A stretch of 64,000 nt of DNA, from the NCBI RefSeq assembly GCF_005876855.1, contig NZ_QLAE01000002.1, forward strand, positions 177,234 through 241,233, given 5' to 3'. Under the pieces are notes generated by a model, which saw only the letters and a program-made list of their open reading frames with translations, did not search any database and was not told the DNA's origin. Positions 42,574 to 52,325 of the stretch are shown here, piece by piece. This stretch comes from Stutzerimonas nosocomialis. Its GTDB lineage: Bacteria; Pseudomonadota; Gammaproteobacteria; Pseudomonadales; Pseudomonadaceae. Position 1 is the first letter of the stretch. Every line of letters begins with the position of its first letter. Made by a program: the position numbers and the translations under genes.

Positions 42574-43296
42574 ATGAAACGTCCCAGTGGCCGCACCGCC
42601 GATCAGCTGCGCCCGATTCGCATCACCCGCAACTACACCAAGCATGCCGAGGGTTCGGTGCTGGTCGAGTTCGGCGATACCAAGGTGATCTGCACCGCCA
42701 GTATCGAGTCCGGCGTGCCACGTTTCCTCAAGGGGCAGGGCCAGGGCTGGCTCACCGCCGAATACGGCATGCTGCCCCGGGCCACCGGCGACCGTAACCA
42801 GCGCGAGGCCAGCCGTGGCAAGCAGGGAGGACGGACACTGGAAATCCAGCGGCTGATCGGCCGTTCGCTGCGCGCCTCGCTGGACATGACCAAGCTGGGC
42901 GAAAACACCCTCTACATCGACTGCGACGTGATCCAGGCCGATGGCGGCACCCGTACCGCTTCGATCACCGGGGCAATGGTCGCGCTGGCCGACGCGCTGA
43001 AGGTGCTGAAGAAGCGCGGTGGGCTCAAGGGCGGCGATCCGCTCAAGCAGATGGTCGCCGCCGTGTCGGTCGGCATCTACCAGGGCGAGCCGGTGCTGGA
43101 TCTGGACTACCTCGAGGATTCGGCGGCGGAGACCGATCTGAACGTGGTGATGACCGAAGGCGGTGGCTTCATCGAGGTGCAGGGCACGGCCGAGGGCGCC
43201 CCGTTCCAGCCCGAGGAGCTCAACGCCATGCTGGCGCTGGCCCAGGCGGGCACGCGCGAGCTGTTCACGCTGCAGCGCGCCGCGCTGAGCGACTGA
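42574..43296 (+). CDS. rph: Ribonuclease PH
   Basis: A 240-residue phosphorolytic 3'-5' exoribonuclease trimming tRNA 3' ends. It shows the family start [78 protein letters not shown] and [19 protein letters not shown]. It looks complete; E. coli K-12 rph is frameshifted, this one is not. The DUF4870 gene follows by 11 bases. Confidence 0.98.
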   Translation: MKRPSGRTADQLRPIRITRNYTKHAEGSVLVEFGDTKVICTASIESGVPRFLKGQGQGWLTAEYGMLPRATGDRNQREASRGKQGGRTLEIQRLIGRSLRASLDMTKLGENTLYIDCDVIQADGGTRTASITGAMVALADALKVLKKRGGLKGGDPLKQMVAAVSVGIYQGEPVLDLDYLEDSAAETDLNVVMTEGGGFIEVQGTAEGAPFQPEELNAMLALAQAGTRELFTLQRAALSD

Positions 43297-43307
43297 AGGA
43301 GGCGCGG

Positions 43308-43676
43308 ATGAACGATCAGGATCTGGTACCCCTGCCCAGCCGCGAGGCGAGGCAGTGGGCGATGTTCTGCCACTATTCGGCGTTCTTCTGGTTTCTGGTG
43401 CCGATGATCGGCAACGTGCTGGGGCCGCTGATCGTCTGGCAGCTGAAGAAGGACAGCGACCCGTTCGTCGACCAGCAGGGCAAGGAGGCGCTTAACTTCC
43501 AGATCACCTTCAGCGTGCTGATGATGATCTGCGGCCTGCTGGCCTGGGTTCTGATCGGTTTCCCGCTGATGGCGCTGATCAGCATCGTGACGCTGGTGCT
43601 GGTGGTGATCGCCGGAATCCGCGCCAACGAGGGCAAGCCCTATCGCTATCCGTTCTGCTGGCGGCTGGTCAAGTAG
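43308..43676 (+). CDS. DUF4870-family membrane protein
   Basis: A 122-residue protein with three hydrophobic segments (FFWFLVPMIGNVLGPLIVW, ITFSVLMMICGLLAWVLIG, LMALISIVTLVLVVIAG) separated by the KKDSDPFVDQQGKEALNFQ loop that marks DUF4870. Function unknown. A GGAGG precedes its ATG and it follows rph closely, so the two share a transcript. A strong bidirectional terminator separates it from crc. Confidence 0.9.
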   Translation: MNDQDLVPLPSREARQWAMFCHYSAFFWFLVPMIGNVLGPLIVWQLKKDSDPFVDQQGKEALNFQITFSVLMMICGLLAWVLIGFPLMALISIVTLVLVVIAGIRANEGKPYRYPFCWRLVK

Positions 43677-43686
43677 GGGATCGCAT

Positions 43687-43713
43687 CCATCGGGCCTGTG
43701 GCCGGCCCGATGG
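43687..43713. terminator. Bidirectional terminator between the DUF4870 gene and crc
   Basis: A perfect 10-bp stem (43687-43696 with 43704-43713) around a 7-nt loop, between two convergent genes. No long T-tract follows on the plus strand. Confidence 0.75.
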
Positions 43714-43716
43714 TCG

Positions 43717-44496
43717 TCAGAGGCTCAGCGTCCAGTCGTAGTCGACGATCAGCGGGGCGTGCTGGGAGAAGCGCGGCTGGCGCGGCAGGCGCGCGCTGCG
43801 TACGAAGCGGCGCAGGCCCGAGGTGAGGACCTGGTAGTCGAAGCGCCAGCCGAGGTTGAGCATCTCGGCCTGCTCGGTGTCCGGCCACCAGCTGTACAGG
43901 TCGCCCTCGCGGGTGACTTCACGCAGGGCGTCGACGTAGCCCAGGTTGCCGAACACTTCATCCAGCCACGCGCGCTCCGGCGGCAGGAAGCCCGGGGTCT
44001 GCTGGCAGTCGCGCCAGTTCTTCAGGTCCAGCTTCTGGTGGGCAACATACAGCGAGCCGCAATACAGGTACTCGCGGCGCTTGCGGCGCTGCTTGTCCAG
44101 GTAATGGGTGAAGTCGTCCATGAACTTGAATTTCTGGTTCAGGTTCTCATCACCGTTCTGGCCCGAAGGCATCAGCAGGCTGGCGATGCTCACCTTGTCG
44201 AAGTCGGCCTGCAGATAACGCCCGTAGCGGTCGGCCATTTCGAAGCCGAGCCCGCTGATCACCGCTTTCGGTTGTAGCCGGGAATAGAGGGCTACACCGC
44301 CCTGTTCGGGAATCTCGGCGTCGCTGGCGTAGAGAAAGTAGCCGTCGAGCTGGTAGGCAGGGTCCTCGAGTTCCAGGACAGAGGCGCGGGTATCCTGCAG
44401 GCAAATGACGTCGGCATTCTGAGCCTGCAGCCAGCTGAGAAGTCCTCGCTGTGCTGCCGCTTGAATGCCATTCACGTTGACACTGATGATCCGCAT
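43717..44496 (-). CDS. crc: Catabolite repression control protein Crc
   Basis: A 259-residue member of the exonuclease III/endonuclease fold that acts with Hfq as a translational repressor of catabolic mRNAs in Pseudomonas, released by the CrcZ-type sRNAs. The family start MRIISVNVNGIQAAAQRGLL, ICLQDTRA and the ending PLIVDYDWTLSL are clear, and the neighbour pyrE is the same as in P. aeruginosa. Unlike true ExoIII it has no nuclease activity in the studied orthologues. A hallmark of Pseudomonas. Confidence 0.97.
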   Translation of the reverse strand: MRIISVNVNGIQAAAQRGLLSWLQAQNADVICLQDTRASVLELEDPAYQLDGYFLYASDAEIPEQGGVALYSRLQPKAVISGLGFEMADRYGRYLQADFDKVSIASLLMPSGQNGDENLNQKFKFMDDFTHYLDKQRRKRREYLYCGSLYVAHQKLDLKNWRDCQQTPGFLPPERAWLDEVFGNLGYVDALREVTREGDLYSWWPDTEQAEMLNLGWRFDYQVLTSGLRRFVRSARLPRQPRFSQHAPLIVDYDWTLSL

Positions 44497-44579
44497 AAAT
44501 GGCCCCTAAAAACACGTCGGTGTATGATAACCGAGCTGTTTGCAATTAGCTAAATCCGTGGCTTCCGGGAATTTCTTTC

Positions 44580-45221
44580 ATGCAGGCGTACCAGCGCGAA
44601 TTCATCCGTTTTGCCATCGAGCGCGGCGTCCTGCGCTTCGGTGAGTTCACCCTGAAATCCGGACGCACCAGTCCTTATTTCTTCAACGCCGGCCTCTTCA
44701 ACAGCGGTTCGGCGCTGGCGCAGTTGGGTCGTTTCTATGCCGAGGCACTGGTCGCCAGTGGCCTTGAGATCGACGTGCTGTTCGGGCCGGCCTACAAGGG
44801 CATTCCCCTGGCGGCCTCCACCGCCGTGGCGCTGGCCGAACACCACGGCCGGGACCTTCCCTGGTGCTTCAATCGCAAGGAGGCCAAGGATCACGGCGAG
44901 GGCGGCACCCTCGTCGGTGCGCCGCTGACCGGGCGGGTGATGATCGTCGATGACGTGATCACCGCGGGCACCGCCATCCGCGAGGTGATGCAGATCATCC
45001 AGGCCAACCAGGCGCAGCCGGCGGGCGTGCTGATTGCACTCAACCGCGAGGAGCGGGGTCAAGGCGCGCTGTCGGCGATCCAGGAAGTCGAGCGTGATTT
45101 CAATATGCCAGTAGTCAGTATTGTGTCCTTGTCGCAAGTTCTGGAATATCTGGCCTGCGATAATCAGCTGAAACAGCACTTGCCAGCGGTGGAGGCCTAC
45201 CGCGCGCAATACGGAATCTGA
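44580..45221 (+). CDS. pyrE: Orotate phosphoribosyltransferase
   Basis: A 213-residue enzyme of UMP synthesis joining orotate with PRPP. The family start [35 protein letters not shown] is clear, and the PRPP motif is [14 protein letters not shown]. Divergent from crc, as in other Pseudomonas. It probably shares a transcript with the DUF4124 gene 21 bases downstream. Confidence 0.97.
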   Translation: MQAYQREFIRFAIERGVLRFGEFTLKSGRTSPYFFNAGLFNSGSALAQLGRFYAEALVASGLEIDVLFGPAYKGIPLAASTAVALAEHHGRDLPWCFNRKEAKDHGEGGTLVGAPLTGRVMIVDDVITAGTAIREVMQIIQANQAQPAGVLIALNREERGQGALSAIQEVERDFNMPVVSIVSLSQVLEYLACDNQLKQHLPAVEAYRAQYGI

Positions 45222-45242
45222 TCCCAGGAAGGTACAGCACCC

Positions 45243-45839
45243 ATGTTCAAGCCGGCTGCCGTTGGCTCCTTCGTTATGCTTGGTCTGCTGCAGGCGCAGC
45301 TTGCTGGCGCCGCCGAACTCTATCGCTACGTCGATGACAAGGGTGTCGTGGTGCTCGACCGCCTAGGCGTGCCGCCGCAGCATATCGGCAAGGGCTACGA
45401 GGTGCTCAACGAGCAGGGCCGTGTGGTGCGGGTCGTTCCGCCGGCGCCCTCGCCCGAGGAAATGAAGCGCCTGCTGGAAGAGAAGGCGCGTGCCAGTTCC
45501 GACGCCCAACTGCTGCGCCTCTACACCAGCGTCGAGGACGTCGAGCGCGCCAAGGCGCGCAAGCTGGCGGAGCTGGAAAGCGTCATCGGCGTGACCCAGG
45601 GCAACCTGCAGTCGCTGCGCACCCAGCAGGCGAACCTGCAGAGCCAGGCGGCCGACCATGAGCGCGCGGGGCGCAAGGTGCCCGAGCATCTGCTGGCCCA
45701 GATCGAAAACCTGAAGAAGGAACAGGCCAGTCTGCAGCGCAACGTCGAGCGCTACAGGCAGGTCCGCGAGCAGGCCGACGCCAGTTTCACCGCCGATCGC
45801 GATCGCCTGCAGGAACTGCTGGGGCGCCTGCAGCGCTAA
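45243..45839 (+). CDS. DUF4124-domain secreted coiled-coil protein
   Basis: A 198-residue protein with a signal peptide (cut after GAA/AEL) followed by a short DUF4124 domain (LYRYVDDKGVVVLDRLGVPPQHI, GYEVLNEQG) and a long charged coiled coil (about 75-195). DUF4124 is found at the N-terminus of many pseudomonad periplasmic proteins; its role is unknown. The gene follows pyrE closely with an AGGAAGG site. Confidence 0.87.
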   Translation: MFKPAAVGSFVMLGLLQAQLAGAAELYRYVDDKGVVVLDRLGVPPQHIGKGYEVLNEQGRVVRVVPPAPSPEEMKRLLEEKARASSDAQLLRLYTSVEDVERAKARKLAELESVIGVTQGNLQSLRTQQANLQSQAADHERAGRKVPEHLLAQIENLKKEQASLQRNVERYRQVREQADASFTADRDRLQELLGRLQR

Positions 45840-46173
45840 GCCGATCTCCGCTCCTTGCCATGCCGATACCAGGTGCATGGCACCTCCCTGCCGCCGAGCG
45901 CGGCGATCTCCCCCGCAAGCCCTCCGGTCTCATGACGATCCGAATTCACGCCTGACGCGCTGCGCCGAGGCCAACGCTTGCCCGATCTGCTGGGTGCGGG
46001 AGAGCGGACGTGCGCTGGCGACTGCGGCTGCACGCAAAAACGCATATCCGGGCCAGGATGAGGGGTTTCAGGGGGAGTGGTGAGGTCAGGGCGACCCGGA
46101 TCAGCGTGCGCCGGAGGGCTTTGGGCGCGGACCGCCGCCACAGCCAGGCCTGGCTATCGCGGCGGTGCGGGTG
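45840..46173. other. 334-bp gap between the DUF4124 gene and argB
   Basis: No gene is seen. It has a small hairpin AGGTGC/GCACCT at 45871-45885 after the DUF4124 stop and a large hairpin at 46131-46166 before the argB stop. The centre has no recognisable RNA family or promoter. Confidence 0.5.
46131..46166. terminator. Long hairpin at the argB 3' side
   Basis: ACCGCCGC (46131-46138) pairs with GCGGCGGT (46159-46166), and inside it AGCCAGGCCTGGCT (46142-46155) is a perfect palindrome. It sits just downstream of argB on the minus strand and faces the DUF4124 gene on the other side. No T-tract is evident. Confidence 0.6.
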
Positions 46174-47094
<921 letters not shown>

Positions 47095-49692
47095 TCAGAA
47101 CGGCAGGGCAAGATCAGGCGCAACAGTATAGAGCTGGGCGCGGAAGACTTCCTGGATGCGCGCCAGTTCTTCCTCGGACTCGGCCTCGAAACGCAGCACC
47201 AGCACCGGCGTGGTGTTGGAGGCACGCACCAGGCCCCAGCCCTTCTGGTAATCCACCCGCACCCCGTCGAGGGTGGTCAGGTTCGCCTCGCCCCATTCGG
47301 CGTCGCGCTGCAGCGCCTCGATGATGGTGAACTTGCTCTCCTCGGTGACGGTGACGTTGATCTCCGGCGTCGAGATGTCGTTGGGGAAGGCGGCGAAGAC
47401 GCTTTCGGCGTTGCGCTTGTCCTGGCTGAGGATTTCCAGCAGGCGGGCGGCACTGTAGATGCCGTCGTCGAAGCCGAACCAGCGCTCCTGGAAGAAGATG
47501 TGGCCGCTCATCTCGCCTGCGAGCAGGGCGCCGGATTCCTTCATCTTCTTCTTGATCAGCGAGTGGCCGGTCTTCCACATCACCGGGCGACCGCCATAGC
47601 CGCTGATCAGCGGGGTCAGGCGGCGGGTGCATTTGACGTCGAAGATGATGTCGGCGCCCGGGTTGCGCGAGACCACGTCCTTGGCGAAGAGCATCAGCAG
47701 GCGGTCCGGATAGACCACGGTGCCGGTGTTGGTCACCACGCCGACGCGGTCGCCGTCGCCGTCGAAGGCCAGGCCCAGGTCGGCGTCCTCGGCCTTCACG
47801 CGTGCGATCAGGTCCTGCAGGTTTTCCAGCTTGCCCGGGTCGGGGTGGTGGTTCGGGAAGTTGCCGTCGACGTCGCAGTACATCGGGATCACGGTGCAAC
47901 CGAGCGCTTCGATCAGTTGCGGCGCGATCACGCCCGCCACGCCGTTGCCGCAGTCGACCACCACGCGCATCGGCTTGGCCAGGGCGATGTCGTCGCGGAT
48001 CTGCTTGAAGTAGCGCTCCAGCACGTCGACCTGCTCGATCCTGCCGACGCCGCTGGCCAGGTCGTTGTTCTCGATGCGCTGGCGCAGCGCCTGGATCTGC
48101 TCGTTGGCCAGGGTGTCGCCGGCTATGACGATCTTGAAGCCGTTGTAGTCGGGTGGGTTGTGGCTGCCGGTGAGCATCACGCCGGATTTGCCGGCCAGGA
48201 CGTTGGCGGCGTAATAGAGCACGGGGGTCGGCACCATGCCGATGTCGCTGACGGTACAGCCGCAATCGGCGATGCCCTGAATCAGCTGCTGCACCAGTTG
48301 TGGCCCGGACAGGCGCCCGTCACGGCCCACCGCCACGTTCGGTTCGCCCTTGGCCAGGCTTTCGGAGCCGATCGCGCGGCCGATCCAGTAGGCCGCTTCG
48401 GGCGTCAGGCTGTCGCCAACCACGCCGCGGATGTCGTAGGCGCGGAAGATACTTGCGGGCAATCGGGGGGCTTTGGCGCTGCTCATTGCGGATTCTCGCT
48501 CCATGGTGTCGAGGCCAAACAGGTCCTGGTCTTCATCGAGGATGTCGATGTCGAGAATATCGGTGTCCTGGTATAGCGGGTCGACGAACTCGGTGGGTTT
48601 GGCTTGCCGGGAGGCGGCCACCGGAGCGGGAGCGGGGCTGACAGGCGCAGCGCCGGCTGCCGGAGCCGGGGGGCGCCGTGGCATGCGGACCAGGCTCTTG
48701 GCCAGCGCGTCGAGCGCCGGCAGGCTCAAAGTCGGAGGTTTGATGGCCTTGCCGGCGGAGAGTTCCTGCACCATGCGACTCAACTGCAGGACATCCTGGC
48801 GCAGTCGCCGTTGTTGCGAACCGAGTACCAGTTGCAGGCCGAACAGGCTGCCGGCCAGTGCCAGCAGGGCGGCGAGGATCAGCACCACCGGCGAGACGGA
48901 GGGCTGCACCAGCCGGTTGCCGGGAGAGAAGCTGAGCTGCCAGTTCGGGTTGCCGCTGGGCAGGTTCTGGCGCAGGTCGTCGCGGCCCGGGGTGCCGAGC
49001 TGGGCGAGCAGCTGTGGCGGGGCGCTGCCGAACTGCTGCTGCAGGCGCAGTTGCCCGACCCCATCGGGCAGCGCCGGCAGCGCGGCCAGCAGGCGGTCGA
49101 ACTCGAACACCAGCAGCAGGGTGCCGACCGCCGGCTGCTGCGGGTCGGGCCGAAGCGCGGCGACGCTGTAGAGCATCCAGCGGCTGCCGACCTTGTAGGC
49201 CTCGGGCGCCGGTGTCTGGCCGTTCTCGGCGCGTTGCAGCAGGTCCAGCGCCGCGAAGCTCACCGGTGCCACGCGCCCGGTGTTCTGGGTGGCGCGGCCG
49301 CGAAGGTTCAGGTAGGCATCGACGACCCCGCTCCGGTAGCCCAGGTTGCGCTCCGCGGTGCGGATGCGCTCGGGCTGCTCGCTGAGCAGCGCCTCGAGCA
49401 GACGCGGGTCGCTGGCGGCGGACTGGGTGTCGGCGGCGATCTGGTTCAGGGCCTGGTTGATCGCACCGGATTGGCCTTCCCCCCAGGCGCTGCGCAGTTC
49501 GCTCAGCTGCCGCTGCTCGCTGGCCTGCAGGCTGAACCAGAGCAGGGCGGCGGCGGCGGCCAGCCCGACGAGGCTGGAAACCAGGCCGGGCAGCATCGCC
49601 GCGAGGCCGGGGCCGGCGGGACGCGGGGTGGAGGTGGCATCGGCCGGATTCAACGTGCCGGGTTCCTTGGCGGTGCGCTTGAAGACTGTCAT
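47095..49692 (-). CDS. algC: Phosphomannomutase/phosphoglucomutase AlgC with an N-terminal membrane domain
   Basis: Interconverts mannose- or glucose-6-phosphate and 1-phosphates for alginate, LPS and rhamnolipid sugars. The catalytic C-terminal part (about residues 405-865) has the phosphoserine loop MLTGSHNPPDYNG, the metal loop GLAFDGDGDRVGVV, and GEMSGHIFF. Unlike the roughly 463-residue P. aeruginosa enzyme, it is preceded by about 400 residues: a membrane helix (about 35-55), a Cache-like or double-helix periplasmic segment, a second helix VVLILAALLALAGSLFGLQ and an Ala/Pro linker. The start is taken as MTVFKRTAK with AGGA 5 bases before it; an MSAG start 15 bases upstream is equally possible. 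Confidence 0.92.
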   Translation of the reverse strand: MTVFKRTAKEPGTLNPADATSTPRPAGPGLAAMLPGLVSSLVGLAAAAALLWFSLQASEQRQLSELRSAWGEGQSGAINQALNQIAADTQSAASDPRLLEALLSEQPERIRTAERNLGYRSGVVDAYLNLRGRATQNTGRVAPVSFAALDLLQRAENGQTPAPEAYKVGSRWMLYSVAALRPDPQQPAVGTLLLVFEFDRLLAALPALPDGVGQLRLQQQFGSAPPQLLAQLGTPGRDDLRQNLPSGNPNWQLSFSPGNRLVQPSVSPVVLILAALLALAGSLFGLQLVLGSQQRRLRQDVLQLSRMVQELSAGKAIKPPTLSLPALDALAKSLVRMPRRPPAPAAGAAPVSPAPAPVAASRQAKPTEFVDPLYQDTDILDIDILDEDQDLFGLDTMERESAMSSAKAPRLPASIFRAYDIRGVVGDSLTPEAAYWIGRAIGSESLAKGEPNVAVGRDGRLSGPQLVQQLIQGIADCGCTVSDIGMVPTPVLYYAANVLAGKSGVMLTGSHNPPDYNGFKIVIAGDTLANEQIQALRQRIENNDLASGVGRIEQVDVLERYFKQIRDDIALAKPMRVVVDCGNGVAGVIAPQLIEALGCTVIPMYCDVDGNFPNHHPDPGKLENLQDLIARVKAEDADLGLAFDGDGDRVGVVTNTGTVVYPDRLLMLFAKDVVSRNPGADIIFDVKCTRRLTPLISGYGGRPVMWKTGHSLIKKKMKESGALLAGEMSGHIFFQERWFGFDDGIYSAARLLEILSQDKRNAESVFAAFPNDISTPEINVTVTEESKFTIIEALQRDAEWGEANLTTLDGVRVDYQKGWGLVRASNTTPVLVLRFEAESEEELARIQEVFRAQLYTVAPDLALPF

Positions 49693-49727
49693 GTTTCCTG
49701 CCGACATCTCATCCTGAAAAGAAGGGT

Positions 49728-50183
49728 TCAGCGTGTGCCTGAATGGCCGAAGCCGCCCGCACCGCGGTCGCTGTCGTCGAAGCGTTCGACCAGTTCGAAC
49801 TCGGCCTGCACGACCGGCACCAGCATCAGCTGCGCGATGCGCTCGCCGACGGCGATGTCGAACGGCTGGCTGCCGCGGTTCCAGCACGACACCATCAGCT
49901 CGCCCTGGTAGTCCGAGTCGATCAGGCCGACCAGGTTGCCCAGCACGATGCCGTGCTTGTGGCCCAGGCCCGAGCGCGGCAGCACCAGGGCGGCCAGGCC
50001 GGGGTCGGCGATGTGGATCGCCAGGCCCGTGGGGATCAACAGGGTCTGGCCGGGCTCGACCCGGCTGTCGGCGGGCAGCATGGCCCGCAGGTCCAGTCCG
50101 GCGGAGCCGGGCGTGGCGTAGTGCGGCAAGGGAAAGTCGCGGCCGAGGCGGGGGTCGAGGATCTTGGCTTGGAGCTTTTGCAT
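49728..50183 (-). CDS. dut: Deoxyuridine 5'-triphosphate nucleotidohydrolase
   Basis: A 151-residue trimeric dUTPase that keeps uracil out of DNA and makes dUMP. Motifs: [12 protein letters not shown] (1), [15 protein letters not shown] (2), [10 protein letters not shown] (3), [12 protein letters not shown] (4) and the flexible C-terminal GAGGFGHSG (5). Short spacing to coaBC upstream (stop at 50190 to start at 50183). Confidence 0.98.
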   Translation of the reverse strand: MQKLQAKILDPRLGRDFPLPHYATPGSAGLDLRAMLPADSRVEPGQTLLIPTGLAIHIADPGLAALVLPRSGLGHKHGIVLGNLVGLIDSDYQGELMVSCWNRGSQPFDIAVGERIAQLMLVPVVQAEFELVERFDDSDRGAGGFGHSGTR

Positions 50184-50189
50184 GGAGGG

Positions 50190-51398
50190 TCAGGCCTGGT
50201 TGAATCGGTCGGCGATGAAGGCCACCAGCTGGCGCGCGATGTGCCCCTTGCTGGCCTGGCCAAAGCGGGTTTCCTGCTGGTTGCGGTCGATCACGCTCAC
50301 GGCGTTTTCCTCGCTGTTGAAGCCGATGCTCGGATTGGCGACGTCGTTGGCGACGATCAGATCGAGGTTCTTGTCGCGCAGCTTGCGTGCGGCGTAGTCG
50401 AGCAGATTCTCGGTCTCGGCGGCGAAGCCGACGCTGAAGGGGCGATCCGCCCGGCCCGCAAGGGTGGCCAGAATGTCAGGGTTGCGCACCATCTGCAGCA
50501 GCAGACCATCGCCGCTGGCGGGGTCTTTTTTCAACTTGTGCGGTGCGACCACTTCCGGGCGGTAGTCGGCGACCGCGGCGGCGGCGATCAACAGGTCGCA
50601 GGGCATGGCGGCCTCGCAGGCGGCGAGCATGTCGCGGGCGCTGACCACATCGATGCGGTGGACCCGGTCGGGCGTGGGCAGGTGCACCGGGCCGCACACC
50701 AGGGTGACCCGCGCGCCGGCCTCGGCGGCGGCCTCGGCCAGGGCGAAGCCCATCTTCCCGGAGCTGTGGTTGGTGATGTAGCGCACCGGGTCGATGTTCT
50801 CCTGCGTCGGCCCGGCGGTGATCAGCACGTGGCGGCCGGTGAGCAGGTCCCGTTCGAAGCAGTCGGCCGCGGCGCGGGCCAGATCATCCGGCTCGAGCAT
50901 CCGCCCGAGGCCGACATCGCCGCAGGCCTGAACGCCGGCGCCGGGGCCGAGCAGGCGGATGCCGCGCTCGACCAGCAGGGCGGCGTTGGCCTCGGTGGCC
51001 GGGTCGCGCCACATCGCCTGGTTCATGGCGGGGGCGAGGGCGACGGGGGCGTCGGTAGCCAGGACCAGGGTGGTCAGCAGGTCGTTGGCCACGCCCTGGG
51101 CCAGGCGTGCCATGAGGTCGGCGGTGGCGGGCGCGACCAGGATCAGGTCCGCCCAGCGTGCCAGCTCGATATGGCCCATCGCGGCTTCGGCGGCGGGATC
51201 GAGCAGGTCCAGATGAACCGGATGGCCGGACAGCGCCTGGAGGGTCAGGGGGGTGATGAACTCGCGCCCGCCGTGGGTCATGACGACACGGACTTCGGCG
51301 CCATGCTCGCGCAGACGGCGAACCAGTTCGGCGCTCTTGTAGGCGGCGATGCCGCCGCCGACGCCCAGGACGATGCGTTTACGATACAGCCGCTGCAT
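50190..51398 (-). CDS. coaBC: Bifunctional phosphopantothenoylcysteine decarboxylase/phosphopantothenate-cysteine ligase
   Basis: A 402-residue fusion for two steps of coenzyme A synthesis. The N-terminal flavin decarboxylase has the [17 protein letters not shown] loop, the PXMNXXMW motif as [12 protein letters not shown] and the catalytic Cys in [12 protein letters not shown]. The C-terminal ligase begins [28 protein letters not shown]. Together with dut it makes a coaBC-dut group on the minus strand, divergent from radC. Confidence 0.97.
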   Translation of the reverse strand: MQRLYRKRIVLGVGGGIAAYKSAELVRRLREHGAEVRVVMTHGGREFITPLTLQALSGHPVHLDLLDPAAEAAMGHIELARWADLILVAPATADLMARLAQGVANDLLTTLVLATDAPVALAPAMNQAMWRDPATEANAALLVERGIRLLGPGAGVQACGDVGLGRMLEPDDLARAAADCFERDLLTGRHVLITAGPTQENIDPVRYITNHSSGKMGFALAEAAAEAGARVTLVCGPVHLPTPDRVHRIDVVSARDMLAACEAAMPCDLLIAAAAVADYRPEVVAPHKLKKDPASGDGLLLQMVRNPDILATLAGRADRPFSVGFAAETENLLDYAARKLRDKNLDLIVANDVANPSIGFNSEENAVSVIDRNQQETRFGQASKGHIARQLVAFIADRFNQA

Positions 51399-51606
51399 AA
51401 GCCTGCCTTGTTGCCGGAGAGGGTGGGCGACGCAGACGGGTGCTGAAAATGGAGGCGGGCGAGAAGGGCGCGATCGGTCCGGCGCTGCGGCGGTTCGTGC
51501 TTCCCGGCGGTCCCTGGCACCTAGTGCCGGGCAACCGATGCTCTCGTTATTTTCAGCGACCTGCCGGGCGGCCGCTGTGCGAAAAAGAGCGCTAAGATAG
51601 CACAGC

Positions 51607-51626
51607 GCCCCTGATGGAACAGGGGC
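51607..51626 (+). promoter_or_regulatory. Hairpin with GGA in the loop in the radC leader
   Basis: A perfect 7-bp stem GCCCCTG/CAGGGGC (51607-51613 with 51620-51626) carries loop ATGGAA about 22 bases before the radC ATG. GGA in a hairpin loop is the core RsmA/CsrA contact, but the flanks deviate from the best consensus, so this is only a candidate. Confidence 0.35.
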
Positions 51627-51647
51627 CGCGGCTCACAAGGAGATGAC

Positions 51648-52322
51648 ATGAGCATTCGTGACTGGCCGGCGGCCGAGCGACCCCGGGAAAAGCTCCTCGA
51701 ACAGGGCGCAGCGGCCCTTTCGGATGCCGAACTGCTGGCGATCTTTCTGCGTACCGGCGTGGCCGGCAAGAGTGCGGTGGACCTGTCGCGCCACCTGCTG
51801 GCCGAATTCGGCGGCCTGCGCGCGCTGCTCGAATCGGACCTCGCGCGATTCGGCGCGCACCTGGGGCTGGGCCCTGCCAAATATGCCCAGTTGCAGGCGG
51901 TCCTGGAAATGGGCCGCCGTCACCTGGCCGAGCGCATGCGTCGCGACTCGGCGCTGGAGAGCCCGCAGGCGGTACGCGACTACCTCAAGGCGCGGCTGCG
52001 GCACGAGCCCCACGAGCTGTTCGCCTGCCTGTTTCTCGATTCGCGGCATCGCGTGCTGGCCTTCGAGGTGCTGTTCCACGGCACCATCGACGGCGCCAGC
52101 GTCTACCCGCGCCAGGTGGTCAAGCGCGCCCTGGCGCACAACGCGGCGGCGCTGATCCTGACCCACAACCACCCTTCCGGCGTAGCCGAACCGAGCCAGG
52201 CCGACCGCCAGCTGACCCGGCGCCTGACCGACGCCCTGGCGCTGGTGGACGTGCGGGTGCTCGACCATTTCATCGTCGGCGACGGGGAGCCGCTGTCGAT
52301 GGCCGAACAGGGCTGGATGTAG
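51648..52322 (+). CDS. radC: RadC/JAB1 family DNA repair-like protein
   Basis: A 224-residue RadC protein with a helix-hairpin N-terminus and a JAB/MPN metal domain. The start [34 protein letters not shown] and the metal motif [15 protein letters not shown] are typical. Its true activity is debated; the historic recombination mutant allele was later assigned elsewhere. AGGAG precedes the ATG. It is divergent from coaBC. Confidence 0.96.
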   Translation: MSIRDWPAAERPREKLLEQGAAALSDAELLAIFLRTGVAGKSAVDLSRHLLAEFGGLRALLESDLARFGAHLGLGPAKYAQLQAVLEMGRRHLAERMRRDSALESPQAVRDYLKARLRHEPHELFACLFLDSRHRVLAFEVLFHGTIDGASVYPRQVVKRALAHNAAALILTHNHPSGVAEPSQADRQLTRRLTDALALVDVRVLDHFIVGDGEPLSMAEQGWM

Positions 52323-52325
52323 CCC

